DNA of 57,056 bases from Chitinophagaceae bacterium UBA2791 (GCA_002352105.1 DEHV01000061.1:41103-98158), one strand, 5' to 3'. Shown: positions 37,194-47,548, counted from the first letter of the stretch. The notes: generated from the letters alone by a model not told the origin. Numbers and translations are program-made.

Positions 37194-40100
37194 ATGTTAG
37201 GTTTCATATCAAAAGTTTTCGGCGGCAGCAAATCAGAAAAGGACGTTAAGTCGATTCAACCGCTTATCGCGCAAATCAATCAACATTTTGAGTCCTATGC
37301 TTCCCTTACCAATGATGAGCTCCGCAATAAAACTTCGGTATTCCGCGAGCGGATAGCGCAGCATCTCCAGGAGACCGACCAAAAGATCGAAGCCCTTTCC
37401 CGCGAGGCCGAGGAACTCCCCATCACAGACATCAGTGGCAAAGACGAGATCTACCAGCAGATCGACAAGCTCAAAAAAGACCGCGATACGCAGATCGAAG
37501 AAATATTGAACCAACTGTTGCCCGAAGCTTTTGCCGTGGTAAAGGAAACAGCCCGCAGGTTCAAGGAAAGCGCCGAGTTATCGGCTACCGCTACGGAACT
37601 GGATAGAACGCTGAGCGTAACCAAGGACTATGTCCGTATCGAGGGCGATAAGGCGATCTACAAAAACAGCTGGACCGCCGGCGGCAACCTGATCACCTGG
37701 AATATGCAGCACTACGATGTGCAGCTGATCGGCGGTATTGTGCTTCACCAGGGAAAGATAGCCGAAATGGCCACCGGCGAAGGTAAAACGCTGGTATCCA
37801 CCCTGGCCGCCTACCTCAATTCGCTTACCGGCCTCGGCGTGCACATCGTGACAGTGAACGATTACCTTGCCCGCCGCGACTCTGAATGGAACGGCACCAT
37901 TTATGAATGGCTCGGAATAACGGTCGACTGTATCGACAAGCATCAACCGAACACGGCTGCGAGAAGAAAAGCTTATGCCGCCGATATCACCTATGGCACC
38001 AACAATGAATTCGGCTTCGACTATCTCCGCGATAACATGGTGCATAGCCCGGATGAGATGGTGCAGAGAAAACACCATTACGCCATGGTCGACGAAGTGG
38101 ATAGCGTGCTTATCGACGACGCCCGTACGCCGCTGATCATTTCCGGACCGATCCCCAAAGGCGACGAACAACAGTATCACCTGCTGAAGCCCCGCGTGGA
38201 ACGACTGGTGGAGATGCAGAAACAGGTGACCAACAGATACCTGAATGAAGCAAAAAGATTATTTACAGAAGGAGACGATGATCCTAAAAGCGGGGGACTG
38301 GCCCTTATGCGCGCCTACAGGGGACTGCCCAAGAACAGCGCCCTGATCAAATTCCTCAGCGAACCCGGAGTGAGAGTGAAGCTGCAGAAATCGGAAAACT
38401 ATTATCTCGCCGACCAGCAAAAGGAAATGAAGAAGGTGGATGAGGAACTGTTTTTCCATATCGACGAAAAGAACAACTCGGTAGAGCTCACCGACAAGGG
38501 CCTGCAGGCCATCACCAAAGCGGGCGAGGATCCCGACTTCTTCCTGCTCCCCGACATCGGCGTGCTGCTGGCTGAGATCGAGAAATCGGAATCATCCGCG
38601 GAAGAAAAGCTGCAGCAAAAAGAAGCCCTGCTGAGCGATTATTCCGCAAAGGCCGACCGTATCCATACCGTTCAGCAATTATTAAAGGCCTACACCTTAT
38701 TTGACAAGGATGTGGAATATGTTGTATTGGACGGCTCCGTAAAGATCGTGGACGAACAGACCGGGCGTATCCTCGACGGCAGAAGATACAGCGACGGATT
38801 GCACCAGGCCATTGAAGCCAAGGAGAATGTGAAGATCGAGGCAGCTACCCAAACCTATGCCACCGTTACCTTGCAGAATTATTTCCGGATGTACCATAAG
38901 CTTTCCGGGATGACCGGAACCGCGGAAACAGAAGCCGGCGAATTCTGGGATATCTATAAGCTCGACGTCGTAAAGGTTCCCACCAATGTCTCTGTTATCC
39001 GTAAGGATCACCAGGACCTGGTATACAAAACAAAAAGAGAAAAATACAAGGCCGCCATTGAAGAAATAGAAAAGCTGCGCAATGAAGGACGACCGGTGCT
39101 GGTGGGCACTACCTCGGTGGAAGTGAGCGAACTGCTGAGCAAGATGCTTCATGGAAAAAAGATCCCGCACAACGTGCTCAACGCAAAACAACATGCGCGG
39201 GAAGCGCAGGTGGTCGCCGAAGCAGGCGAGGCCGGGGCCATCACCATCGCCACTAATATGGCCGGCCGCGGTACGGATATCAAGTTGGGCGCGGGCGTTA
39301 AAGAAGCAGGGGGACTGGCCATCATCGGCACGGAAAGACATGAAAGCCGAAGGGTGGATCGCCAGCTGAGAGGCCGCGCGGGCAGGCAGGGCGACCCGGG
39401 CACCTCGCAATTCTACGTATCGCTGGAAGACGAACTGATGCGCCTGTTCGGCAGCGAGAGGATCGCCTCCATCATGGACCGCTTTGGTTACAAAGAAGGC
39501 GAGGTCATCCAGCACAGCATGGTAACCAAAAGTATTGAAAGAGCGCAGCGCAAAGTGGAAGAGAACAATTTCGGCATACGCAAAAGACTGCTTGAATATG
39601 ACGATGTGATGAACAAGCAACGGAATGTTGTGTACAAAAAAAGAAACCATGCCTTGTTCGGCGAGCGGCTGGCGCTGGACCTCGACAATGCATTCTATCT
39701 CGTGGCGGAAGGATTGGTCGCCTCATTCCAGGAACTAAACGATTATGAAGGATTTAAGTTGGCCTGCATTGTAAACTTCGGATTGGACAGCTCCATTACC
39801 GAGGAATCATTTTCTAAAGGAAACATCAACGAGCTGGCCGCGAAATTATACGAAGAAGCGTCCGCCCGCTACCAGCAGAAAAAAGCAGACCTGCAAAGGC
39901 AGGCCCTACCGGTGTTCACGAATATCCGGCAAACGCAGGGCGCCCATATTGAAAATGTAGTGGTGCCTTTCGGCGACGGCAAAAAAGGGATACAGGTATT
40001 GGTCAACCTCGACAAAACCATCAAATCTGAGGGAAGAGAGCTGACCGAAGCGCTGGAAAGACAGATCACCCTCTCCATCATCGACGATGCCTGGAAAGAG

Positions 40101-40523
40101 CATCTCCGGTCAATGGACGACCTGAAACAGAGCGTGCAGACCGCCTATCTCGAACAAAAGGACCCCCTGGTCATTTATAAGATCACCGCCTTTGACCTGT
40201 TCAAAAGAATGGACAACGATGTCAACAAGGATATCGTAAGCTTCCTCTGCCACGGCAATATTCCGCTGGACCCGAACAGGAGTAGCCAGCAGATAAAAGA
40301 AGGAAAAGAGAAGAAGACAGATATGAGCAGGATGCAGTCCAACAAGGAAGAAATAGACGCAAGAGGCGATGATTATGCCGCAAACGAAAACGATTACATC
40401 GATCCTTCAACAGCCGTGAAACAAGAGCCGGTAAGGGTTGGCGTAAAAACAGGAAGAAATGAACCCTGCCCCTGCGGAAGCGGAAAAAAATATAAAAACT
40501 GCCACGGCAAGAACGCCGAATAA
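37194..40523 (+). CDS. secA: Preprotein translocase ATPase SecA
   Basis: Motor of the general secretion pathway at the inner membrane, 1109 residues, longer than the approximately 900-residue proteobacterial form and typical of this phylum. The Walker A motif MATGEGKT is at 192-199. Other blocks are HIVTVNDYLARRD, MVDEVDSVLIDDARTPLIIS, KLSGMTGTAETEAGEFWDIY, TNMAGRGTDIKLG and QLRGRAGRQGDPGTSQFYVS. The extreme C-terminus carries the zinc-binding, SecB-contacting motif EPCPCGSGKKYKNCHG. An additional charged N-terminal insertion (about 60-110) is visible. Confidence 0.98.
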   Translation: MLGFISKVFGGSKSEKDVKSIQPLIAQINQHFESYASLTNDELRNKTSVFRERIAQHLQETDQKIEALSREAEELPITDISGKDEIYQQIDKLKKDRDTQIEEILNQLLPEAFAVVKETARRFKESAELSATATELDRTLSVTKDYVRIEGDKAIYKNSWTAGGNLITWNMQHYDVQLIGGIVLHQGKIAEMATGEGKTLVSTLAAYLNSLTGLGVHIVTVNDYLARRDSEWNGTIYEWLGITVDCIDKHQPNTAARRKAYAADITYGTNNEFGFDYLRDNMVHSPDEMVQRKHHYAMVDEVDSVLIDDARTPLIISGPIPKGDEQQYHLLKPRVERLVEMQKQVTNRYLNEAKRLFTEGDDDPKSGGLALMRAYRGLPKNSALIKFLSEPGVRVKLQKSENYYLADQQKEMKKVDEELFFHIDEKNNSVELTDKGLQAITKAGEDPDFFLLPDIGVLLAEIEKSESSAEEKLQQKEALLSDYSAKADRIHTVQQLLKAYTLFDKDVEYVVLDGSVKIVDEQTGRILDGRRYSDGLHQAIEAKENVKIEAATQTYATVTLQNYFRMYHKLSGMTGTAETEAGEFWDIYKLDVVKVPTNVSVIRKDHQDLVYKTKREKYKAAIEEIEKLRNEGRPVLVGTTSVEVSELLSKMLHGKKIPHNVLNAKQHAREAQVVAEAGEAGAITIATNMAGRGTDIKLGAGVKEAGGLAIIGTERHESRRVDRQLRGRAGRQGDPGTSQFYVSLEDELMRLFGSERIASIMDRFGYKEGEVIQHSMVTKSIERAQRKVEENNFGIRKRLLEYDDVMNKQRNVVYKKRNHALFGERLALDLDNAFYLVAEGLVASFQELNDYEGFKLACIVNFGLDSSITEESFSKGNINELAAKLYEEASARYQQKKADLQRQALPVFTNIRQTQGAHIENVVVPFGDGKKGIQVLVNLDKTIKSEGRELTEALERQITLSIIDDAWKEHLRSMDDLKQSVQTAYLEQKDPLVIYKITAFDLFKRMDNDVNKDIVSFLCHGNIPLDPNRSSQQIKEGKEKKTDMSRMQSNKEEIDARGDDYAANENDYIDPSTAVKQEPVRVGVKTGRNEPCPCGSGKKYKNCHGKNAE

Positions 40524-40603
40524 ATAAAAAGATAAAAGATTTAATGCTTTGGCGCGATCTGCCCGCGGCCGCTTGCAGCATAAACCAATGAGATAACGCA
40601 TCC

Positions 40604-41269
40604 ATGTCTATTGCCGCCTGTATAGATCATACCCTGCTAAAACCGACTGCCTCCGCAGAAGAGATCGATGCGTTATGCAGGGAAGCCAAAGCCTATGGAT
40701 TTGCCGCAGTTTGCGTTCCGCCCCCTTTTGTGCGGCGCGCAGCAGGCCTATTGGCCGATAGCAAGACGAAGATCGCCACGGTAATTGGCTTCCCTTTTGG
40801 CTATTCAACGGCAAAAGCAAAGCTGGCAGAAACTTTGCAGGCAATAGAAGACGGAGCCGATGAACTGGACGCGGTGATCAACCTGATCGCATTAAAGAAC
40901 AGCGACTGGGATTACCTGGCTGAAGAGATCGCCTTACTTATACCGGTTATTCGCCGGGAAGGCCGCATCCTTAAGGTGATCATCGAATCCGGGGTACTGA
41001 CAGACGAGGAGATCATCCGCTGTTGTGAAATATATGCTAAAGCGGGGGTCGACTTCCTGAAAACATCTACCGGATATGCTCAAAAAGGCGCTTCAGCAGA
41101 ACATGTGCAACTATTAAGACGGCATTTGCCGTCTGCTATAAAGATAAAGGCATCCGGGGGAATACGCGACTATGCTTTTGCCCGTCAATTGCTGGCCGCA
41201 GGCGCAGACCGGCTCGGATGCAGCGCCGGAGTAACGATCGTAAAACAGCAAATAGAGAACAATGAATAA
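40604..41269 (+). CDS. deoC: Deoxyribose-phosphate aldolase
   Basis: Class I aldolase splitting 2-deoxyribose-5-phosphate to acetaldehyde and glyceraldehyde-3-phosphate, 221 residues, cytosolic. Motifs are CIDHTLLKP near the start, IGFPFGYS (61-68), the Schiff-base Lys153 in FLKTSTGY and Lys182 in KASGGIRD. Located 80 bases after secA and overlapping the next gene by eight bases, so translation coupling with the SPOR protein is likely. Confidence 0.96.
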   Translation: MSIAACIDHTLLKPTASAEEIDALCREAKAYGFAAVCVPPPFVRRAAGLLADSKTKIATVIGFPFGYSTAKAKLAETLQAIEDGADELDAVINLIALKNSDWDYLAEEIALLIPVIRREGRILKVIIESGVLTDEEIIRCCEIYAKAGVDFLKTSTGYAQKGASAEHVQLLRRHLPSAIKIKASGGIRDYAFARQLLAAGADRLGCSAGVTIVKQQIENNE

Positions 41270-41699
41270 GACCGCTATTTTTCTTCTTTTTTTATTTGTC
41301 TTTGCGTTTACCCGGGGGAACGCGCAATCGTCGGGCGGAAATATTGTAGTGCATAAGGATCCCCGCGTTGACCTGCTGATCAACAAGCAAATCGAGATCA
41401 ATGAGATCACCACCCGCGACGCCCGGCGTTATGCGCCTGGATTCCGGATACAGGTGATCAGCTCTAATAACCGGAACCAGGTGGTGGACGCAAAAACAAA
41501 GGTCTACCGGGAGTTTCCCGAACTAAAAGCGTATATGATGTACCAGGCGCCTTTTTTCCGGCTTCGGGTGGGTAATTTCAAAACCCGCGAAGAAGCCGAG
41601 ACCTATTACAGGAGCATACAACGAATATTTCCCCAAGGCGTATACATCGTTCCTGAAACCATTGAAACCGCCGTCGGCCCCGATACAGACGCTGAATAA
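41262..41699 (+). CDS. SPOR domain-containing exported protein
   Basis: A 145-residue protein with a signal peptide (MNKTAIFLLFLFVFAFTRGNAQ) and a C-terminal SPOR domain at about 60-130 (GFRIQVISSNNRNQVVDAKT, then APFFRLRVGNFKTREEAETYY). SPOR domains bind denuded glycan strands of peptidoglycan, so a periplasmic role at the wall or division site is expected. Its ATG lies inside the end of deoC. Confidence 0.88.
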   Translation: MNKTAIFLLFLFVFAFTRGNAQSSGGNIVVHKDPRVDLLINKQIEINEITTRDARRYAPGFRIQVISSNNRNQVVDAKTKVYREFPELKAYMMYQAPFFRLRVGNFKTREEAETYYRSIQRIFPQGVYIVPETIETAVGPDTDAE

Positions 41700-41866
41700 T
41701 ATTCTAGCAGCTGTGCGCTTATTGCAATCCATCCATTGTTCAGGGCATGTTTTTCCACAATTCGAAAACAATATTTCGTTTTGAACCATGTCGCTCATCC
41801 AAAGAGGGATAAATTTCCATTTGGTTGGACAATCTAATTCTGACACGCCTTTAACCGCGCTGCTGC

Positions 41867-42838
41867 ATGGTAATACAAAGTAAGATAAAGGGGCTAAATG
41901 AATGGCTGTTTATAGAAAATATCTCAGACACTTATACGCCTCAAAACAGCATTACCGAAAAGAGACTGGCCATAAAAAAAGAGGCCCTGGAAATGAAGTA
42001 TTTTCAGCTAAGCGCTTCGGGGATGTTTTTGCTGTACACCGAAATGAAATGCGACGACACGGTAAAGATCCAGACAGAAGTTTCAGGAGATACCGTGCTA
42101 AGCCAGTTTATTTTTTACAGGATACCTTCCTTCAAAAAATTCCACTTATTCGGCCGCAGCCGGCACAATATCCGTTATATCCCCTCGGCCTCTCATGAAT
42201 ATGAGATCAAAAAAGATATAGAATACAGCTATTTTCTTATGGCGCTGTCCAAAGACTATTACTTTCATCTCATTAACAGGCATTCCTCGCTTCATGAGGA
42301 TTTTGTTACCGCCATTGACAACCGGGAGTATACCAACTTCAATCCTATTGACCTGCAGGCAACGCCCGAAATGATACGCATTATCAATGAGCTGAAAGAA
42401 GGACAAAAAAAAGGAGAGCTACGCCGGCTCCATGCAGAGGCCAAAGTAATGGAATTGCTGATTTATCAGTTGGAACAATTAACCGCTGAAGACGGCCCTG
42501 GAAAGGCGACCGACACTTACGACGAGGAAAAGCTGGAAAAGGTAAGGGATATCCTGGACAATAACTTCATCAACCCGCCTTCTCAAAAAGAACTGGCCCA
42601 ACTGGCAGCGCTGAACGAATCAAAACTCCGCAAGGATTTTAAAGAATATTTTGGCGTTACCATTCACAATTATACCTTCCGGGTGCGGATGGAATACGCC
42701 CGGAAATTACTGCTGGAAAAAGGAAAAAGCATTTTTGAAACGGCAGAGTTGACCGGCTTCAGCCATCAAAATAATTTCAGCGCCGCATTTAAAAAATACT
42801 TTGGCATTTCGCCCAGCGACATAAAGCATGGGAGTTAA
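41867..42838 (+). CDS. AraC family transcriptional regulator
   Basis: A 323-residue regulator. The C-terminal AraC DNA-binding domain covers about 225-323 with two helix-turn-helix units (SQKELAQLAALNESKLRKDF and SIFETAELTGFSHQNNFSAA, then FKKYFGISPSDIK). The N-terminal part matches no ligand-binding family I can name; PchR-like regulators of iron or haem uptake have similar layout. It is tail to tail with the TonB-dependent receptor gene, so it may control that receptor (inference). The 127-base gap after it shows no gene. Confidence 0.87.
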   Translation: MVIQSKIKGLNEWLFIENISDTYTPQNSITEKRLAIKKEALEMKYFQLSASGMFLLYTEMKCDDTVKIQTEVSGDTVLSQFIFYRIPSFKKFHLFGRSRHNIRYIPSASHEYEIKKDIEYSYFLMALSKDYYFHLINRHSSLHEDFVTAIDNREYTNFNPIDLQATPEMIRIINELKEGQKKGELRRLHAEAKVMELLIYQLEQLTAEDGPGKATDTYDEEKLEKVRDILDNNFINPPSQKELAQLAALNESKLRKDFKEYFGVTIHNYTFRVRMEYARKLLLEKGKSIFETAELTGFSHQNNFSAAFKKYFGISPSDIKHGS

Positions 42839-42965
42839 CCATGCCACCCGGCGGGATCAGCGACGCCAGTTGCAATATTCCGGTCGCTGTGAGCGCCGCC
42901 CGTCTTTCGCAAATAACCGCGCCGGCCCGTTGCATCTGCCTTTTTAAACAGACCGCCGCTCAAGT

Positions 42966-45326
42966 TTAATTAAAATGATAGGCCGCCCCTGCAAAGAACA
43001 TGCGTCCCGGTTGCGCGGGCGCTTTCTGGTCGACAAAATTCAAAATATTTTCCACCATCAATCGAAGCGATAGCCTTCGTTCCATTAGTTTCTTCTCCAG
43101 GCCGGCGTTCAGCAAATAATGCTTTTTTACGAATGTGTCGAAGCGATCCATATAGCCATTGTTGTTCTTGTCGCTAAAGGGATACCTGCCCCTGAAGTTA
43201 ACCCGGACGTTCGCGCTTAGCTGCAGCGGACTATAAGTATAAAATACCCGGGCGTTAAACATATGCCGGGAACGGTTCTCAATGCCCCAGTAATCGCCGG
43301 CGGAGGGGTTATAATTTACATAACCGGTATTGGGGTCGAACAGGGGATTGAAAAACTTACCGCCTTCTTTTATCTCATCGCCTACCGTTCTGTCCTTAGC
43401 TATCAGGTACTGATACCCTCCGCTCAGCTCCAGACCTTTCAGCGGCGTCAAGCTTACCGACAATTCCGCTCCCTGATAATATGCCCTTGCATTATTTCTG
43501 TAGGAGTATATCAGGTTGGCATTGATATCTCTTCCTATCAATACCGAATTGATCTGATTGGTGATATCATGATAGAACACGCTGCCCTCCGCCCTCAATT
43601 TTTTATTCAGGGTTTCATAAATAAGACTGAAGTTGTACGATTTACTCATTTCCGCATTCAATGCCAGTCCTTTTATTTCATCATACACGGTTTCCAGCTC
43701 ATACTGGCTCACTTGTCCGCTCTCCCTTAGTTGATTAATCGTGTTGCGCATCACCGCGCTGCCCACCATCATATAATTAAAGGCAGGGTTGAAAAATACC
43801 TGGTACTGCTTGCGCATATCCGGCGCCTTAAAGGCCGTGCCATAGGCGGCTTTCACGGTAAGCGTTGGAAACAGTTTGTATTTGACTGCCATACTGGGAT
43901 CCAGCCGCCAGCCATAATCTACAATATGATCGTAGCAAAATCCTCCGGTCAGCTCCAGTTCAGGAACCGGTTTCCAGTTGGCCTGCGTGTAAGCAAAGTA
44001 GGAAGTGATCTTGTTTACATCGCTTAGTATATTCTCATCAATCGTTTCTATTATGCCGCCGGCGCCTGCTATGACATCCAGCTTTTCATCTATCGTATAG
44101 GCAACCTGCTGCTCCAGCCTGTTCATCAATTGTCCGAATTTTGTCTGGCTGATGCTATCTCCCTGTGAAAGATTGACGCTCATATCGGCGCTGTACCGGG
44201 TAATATAATAACGGGTCATACTCTTCAGCCGGTCATTGAAGCTATGTTCAAAATTGGCGGACAGATTGATATCATATTCATCCAATACATCCTGCGTTTT
44301 ATAGTTTACGCCAAAATCTTTTTCCATAAAACTGCGGCGCAGTCCGAAACGACCCATCACCGAGAGCCGGTTTTTATCGTTGAAGCGATACCGGAACCTC
44401 GCCTGCGAGCCATAATTATCGTAGGGAGGCGCGGTGGTTCCTTTGATGGTTCCCTGGCTGGTATTGAACCCGTCCGTATGATAGTAGTTGGCATTTAGCG
44501 CCAGGCCGCCTTTGTTGTTCAATACCGGAGTCTCTCCATCCGCCGATACGTCAAGGGTATTATTGGTTCCATAGTTTATCGCGGCATACGCCTGGGGCTT
44601 TGCAATATCGTGCCGGGTTATCACATTGATGGTTCCTCCCAGCGCATCGCCGCCGTATAACAAGGATGCGGATCCCTTGGTGATCTCTACCCGTTCCACA
44701 TTGCTTACGCTGATGCGGGACAAATCAAAATTACCGCCATTACGGCCCACCATCGGCTGACCATCTATCAACACCAATACATACTCTCCGCCAAAGCCCT
44801 GCATCTGCACGCCTACTGAACGGGCGCCGCCGGCTATATCATTAACAATGGCAATACCCGTTTGCTCCTTCACCACTTCATCCAACCGCCGGCTACCCAT
44901 CAGCTCTATTGTACGTTTATCTATGATCGTTACCGGCATAATGCTGTTTTCTACCTTGATCAGCGATTCCGCATTTCGGTTGCCGCCCCGTTTCTCGCCT
45001 GCTACTACCACATCCGCCAGCGAGTCTTCCGTCTTGGTCAGTACGATGTTTTTAGTGTTAATGCCCCCTTTCAACCGCAAGGTATCCTTAACGGGTAAAT
45101 GCCCTACCCTGGTCGCTTCCAGTATGACCGTTCCGGCTTTCAGGTTTTTCAATTCATAAAAGCCGTTATCATCGCTGCTTACCGTCAGGCCCCCTGCAGT
45201 TACCGTGGCGCCCGCCAGCTCCTGCCCGTCGGACGTAGTGACGGTTCCCTTCAAGGATGCATGCTGCGCCTGTAACTGACTTATGGCCAACAACAGTATA
45301 CTTATAAATATCAAATGCCGATTCAT
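42966..45326 (-). CDS. TonB-dependent outer-membrane receptor
   Basis: A 786-residue receptor. The signal peptide is at 1-20. A CarboxypepD_reg-like domain covers about 24-97 (LKGTVTTSDGQELAGATV). The plug domain is at about 120-240 (PVTIIDKRTIELMGSRRLDE, RVEITKGSASLLYGGDALGG), followed by the barrel. The layout resembles haem, siderophore and cobalamin receptors of the HmuR/BtuB type. The HmuY-like lipoprotein upstream favours haem. The C-terminal 273 residues are collinear with the truncated paralogue at 49602-50429. The 5' gap to 45494 is AT-rich. Confidence 0.92.
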   Translation of the reverse strand: MNRHLIFISILLLAISQLQAQHASLKGTVTTSDGQELAGATVTAGGLTVSSDDNGFYELKNLKAGTVILEATRVGHLPVKDTLRLKGGINTKNIVLTKTEDSLADVVVAGEKRGGNRNAESLIKVENSIMPVTIIDKRTIELMGSRRLDEVVKEQTGIAIVNDIAGGARSVGVQMQGFGGEYVLVLIDGQPMVGRNGGNFDLSRISVSNVERVEITKGSASLLYGGDALGGTINVITRHDIAKPQAYAAINYGTNNTLDVSADGETPVLNNKGGLALNANYYHTDGFNTSQGTIKGTTAPPYDNYGSQARFRYRFNDKNRLSVMGRFGLRRSFMEKDFGVNYKTQDVLDEYDINLSANFEHSFNDRLKSMTRYYITRYSADMSVNLSQGDSISQTKFGQLMNRLEQQVAYTIDEKLDVIAGAGGIIETIDENILSDVNKITSYFAYTQANWKPVPELELTGGFCYDHIVDYGWRLDPSMAVKYKLFPTLTVKAAYGTAFKAPDMRKQYQVFFNPAFNYMMVGSAVMRNTINQLRESGQVSQYELETVYDEIKGLALNAEMSKSYNFSLIYETLNKKLRAEGSVFYHDITNQINSVLIGRDINANLIYSYRNNARAYYQGAELSVSLTPLKGLELSGGYQYLIAKDRTVGDEIKEGGKFFNPLFDPNTGYVNYNPSAGDYWGIENRSRHMFNARVFYTYSPLQLSANVRVNFRGRYPFSDKNNNGYMDRFDTFVKKHYLLNAGLEKKLMERRLSLRLMVENILNFVDQKAPAQPGRMFFAGAAYHFN

Positions 45327-45493
45327 AATATTTTATTTTCAGGCTGCTTCGGCTTCAGCTTCATTAACACAATAAAATGTATAATATTTTTTCAATATAA
45401 AATATACTGACATACAAGACATAGAATTTCAAAATGGATCAGCATTTATAAATTACGACAGAAAATGTGTAGCTTTAGTCATAATGCTCTAAC

Positions 45494-45727
45494 ATGAAAG
45501 CAGTACACAGATTAAGCAATCTCCAACAGGAGCTCGTAAAACTTTACAGTTCTGATATAAAAGAGGAAGACCTTCTGAACATCAAAAAATACCTTGCGTC
45601 TTATTTTGCCAATAAAGCCATAGATGAGGCCGATAATATTTGGGCGCAACGAGGCTACACAAATGATACAATGAACAAATGGCTAAACGAAAGTGAAACT
45701 CCATATGGCGATGAAACTGGTGATTGA
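45494..45727 (+). CDS. Putative antitoxin of a PIN-toxin pair
   Basis: A 77-residue acidic, helical protein (LSNLQQELVKLYSSDIKEED, LLNIKKYLASYFANKAIDEA) that overlaps the start of the downstream PIN gene by 17 bases, the normal arrangement of a type II antitoxin. I recognise no DNA-binding fold such as AbrB, MetJ or Phd in it. Upstream, TTTA-N21-TAGCTTTA (45445-45477) is close to the phylum's promoter consensus. Base composition is visibly richer in A and T than the flanking genes, hinting at transfer. Confidence 0.72.
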   Translation: MKAVHRLSNLQQELVKLYSSDIKEEDLLNIKKYLASYFANKAIDEADNIWAQRGYTNDTMNKWLNESETPYGDETGD

Positions 45728-46121
45728 TACCAATGTTCTTGTATCTTCCCTATCGCGCCATTCTGTTTATCATTGGCTGATAGAAAAGCTATTGGATGGG
45801 GCTTTCGATCTGTATATTACCAACGAAATATTATTGGAATATGAAGAAATTTTAAAAGTCAAATATGCTCCGTCTGTTGCTCATTATTTCATTGTTGCCC
45901 TAAAAGAACTTCCAAATGTATATTTCACCCAGGTATATTATAAATGGCGATTGCTGAAAGATGAGGACGACAATAAATTTGTAGACTGTTACGTTGCCGC
46001 TAACGCCGAATATTTACTTACACATGACGCCGACTTCAGACAATTAAAATCTATTCCATTTCCCCCGGTAAACGTTGTTTCGATAGATGAATTTAAGGGA
46101 CTTATCAATCCTCCTTTTTAA
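45711..46121 (+). CDS. PIN-domain ribonuclease toxin (COG1569-type)
   Basis: A 136-residue PIN domain. Acidic residues that would bind the metal are Asp6 (VIDTNVL), Glu43 (LLEYEE), a cluster around Asp84-Asp92 (KDEDDNKFVD) and Asp106/108 (LLTHDADF). The ending PVNVVSIDEF is typical of this toxin subgroup. It probably cleaves RNA when its antitoxin is lost. GTG 45693 is in frame, but ATG 45711 starts the normal MKLVIDTN. The pair sits on the opposite strand between the receptor and the lipoprotein run. Confidence 0.86.
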   Translation: MKLVIDTNVLVSSLSRHSVYHWLIEKLLDGAFDLYITNEILLEYEEILKVKYAPSVAHYFIVALKELPNVYFTQVYYKWRLLKDEDDNKFVDCYVAANAEYLLTHDADFRQLKSIPFPPVNVVSIDEFKGLINPPF

Positions 46122-46198
46122 TCCTTTTTCTATGTCCGATATGTCAAAGAACTCTTAACCGTCAAAACGCTGAATTCCTTTCAGCTTCTTCGGTCTCC

Positions 46199-47440
46199 CT
46201 AATCTCTTGTTCTCAGGTTCCTGCTGCCGTCCTTTTGTATAAAATAGCGAAAGGTCAGGTAGGGAGAGGGCCAGTTGCGATCGGTCAATACCTCCGGCGC
46301 CCCTTTGTACATGCTGATGAGCTGCAGCTTGCCATAAAGAAAGCTGCCGTCTTTCTGCTCCAGCCGCAGATAATACCCCTTGTACGGAAAGGGTTTGGCA
46401 ATAAAAGTGCTTCCGAATTCATACCACGAATTAACGCCGGGGCCAAACTCCGAGGCATAGCCGATCTGCATCTCATCGGCGGGTTTGTTGTCAAAGAAAT
46501 CGTCGTCGGGGGCCTCGTTCATGAAATCATAGCCATAATCATATGGCCAAAGAGATGATATGGTAACGGGGCTTCCGGTAGCGGGTCCGTATTTTGAGCG
46601 GCCGTTGTTCAGAAAAACAGTACTGTTCATATCGCCGGTAAAAGCAATATCCCACTCGTCCGTTTTTAAATAGCGTACAGAATCCGCATGATCGCGTATG
46701 AATATTTGTTTGCCATCGCTGAAGCGGAACAGGAAGATACTGTATATGCCGGCTTCCTTTCCGCTCTTGCTGTATTCTACCTGGATAAAATCATTGTTGT
46801 TCCGGTAATTGGCGTCGTTTACCATCAGCTCCCAGGCCTTGCCATTGTATACATACACGCGGTTGTTATCATTATCCCGGTAGGCCCAGCCGACTTCCGG
46901 ATTGGGAGGCGGATCTTGCACATACCCCCGCCAGTTTACAAATATGCTGTCGTTTTCGGCTGTGCCTCGCTCTCCCAATATTTCCATCTGGTACCAGTTA
47001 TTGCTCCTATAGATATAATGAAAACTGCTAGCTGTATTAAAATAGGCATCGTTGTCTGCTACCGGCGCGGGGTGCGAAGCAGCATCAATCAACCAATTGA
47101 TCGCTGATTCTTTCGCGCGTATTTCAGCCTTCCATTCATCGCCAGCGCTACTGCCCTGGCTTATATCCACGCCTTCTGCCGAGTTAATGACCTCGCCCGG
47201 ATAGTTAGGCGCAAAGCGAATAGAATCCGTCCAGCGCGAATTGTAATAGCGTTGACGCAGGTAGGTATCTTTTTCTTCGTAATTATCGTCCCAACCATCC
47301 GTGGCCAAGGTATCGCCCGGCAGATCATACACTACCACGCTGCGGCCATCCTCAAAATGAGGCGCTAAATCTTCCAACTTGTAGCAGGAAACCAAACTTA
47401 TAAGCAAGAGGCTGATAGCCATCAATATAAATGCTCTCAT
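46199..47440 (-). CDS. HmuY-like haem-binding lipoprotein
   Basis: A 413-residue lipoprotein, Cys19 in LVSC. The C-terminal half resembles the HmuY family of haem-capturing proteins from this phylum (YLKTDEWDIAFTGDMNSTVF in its entry strand, KLQLISMYKGAP and LTFRYFIQKDGSRNL at the end). It probably passes haem to a TonB receptor on the cell surface. Haem ligands cannot be assigned by eye. Last gene of the leftward run 49624-46199. Confidence 0.8.
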   Translation of the reverse strand: MRAFILMAISLLLISLVSCYKLEDLAPHFEDGRSVVVYDLPGDTLATDGWDDNYEEKDTYLRQRYYNSRWTDSIRFAPNYPGEVINSAEGVDISQGSSAGDEWKAEIRAKESAINWLIDAASHPAPVADNDAYFNTASSFHYIYRSNNWYQMEILGERGTAENDSIFVNWRGYVQDPPPNPEVGWAYRDNDNNRVYVYNGKAWELMVNDANYRNNNDFIQVEYSKSGKEAGIYSIFLFRFSDGKQIFIRDHADSVRYLKTDEWDIAFTGDMNSTVFLNNGRSKYGPATGSPVTISSLWPYDYGYDFMNEAPDDDFFDNKPADEMQIGYASEFGPGVNSWYEFGSTFIAKPFPYKGYYLRLEQKDGSFLYGKLQLISMYKGAPEVLTDRNWPSPYLTFRYFIQKDGSRNLRTRD

Positions 47441-47548
47441 TGTATGCGTACTGCCTATTGTTCTTTTTGATAAATTAAAGATCCCGGTCCGGCATCCGTA
47501 ATGACGGTTATACAGCGACTAAAAGGCGCGCAAACCTTTTGCGATCTT

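Noticed and set aside
38697..39650. 317-residue minus-strand frame inside secA
   Set aside because: Shadow of secA; no motif and no start signal.
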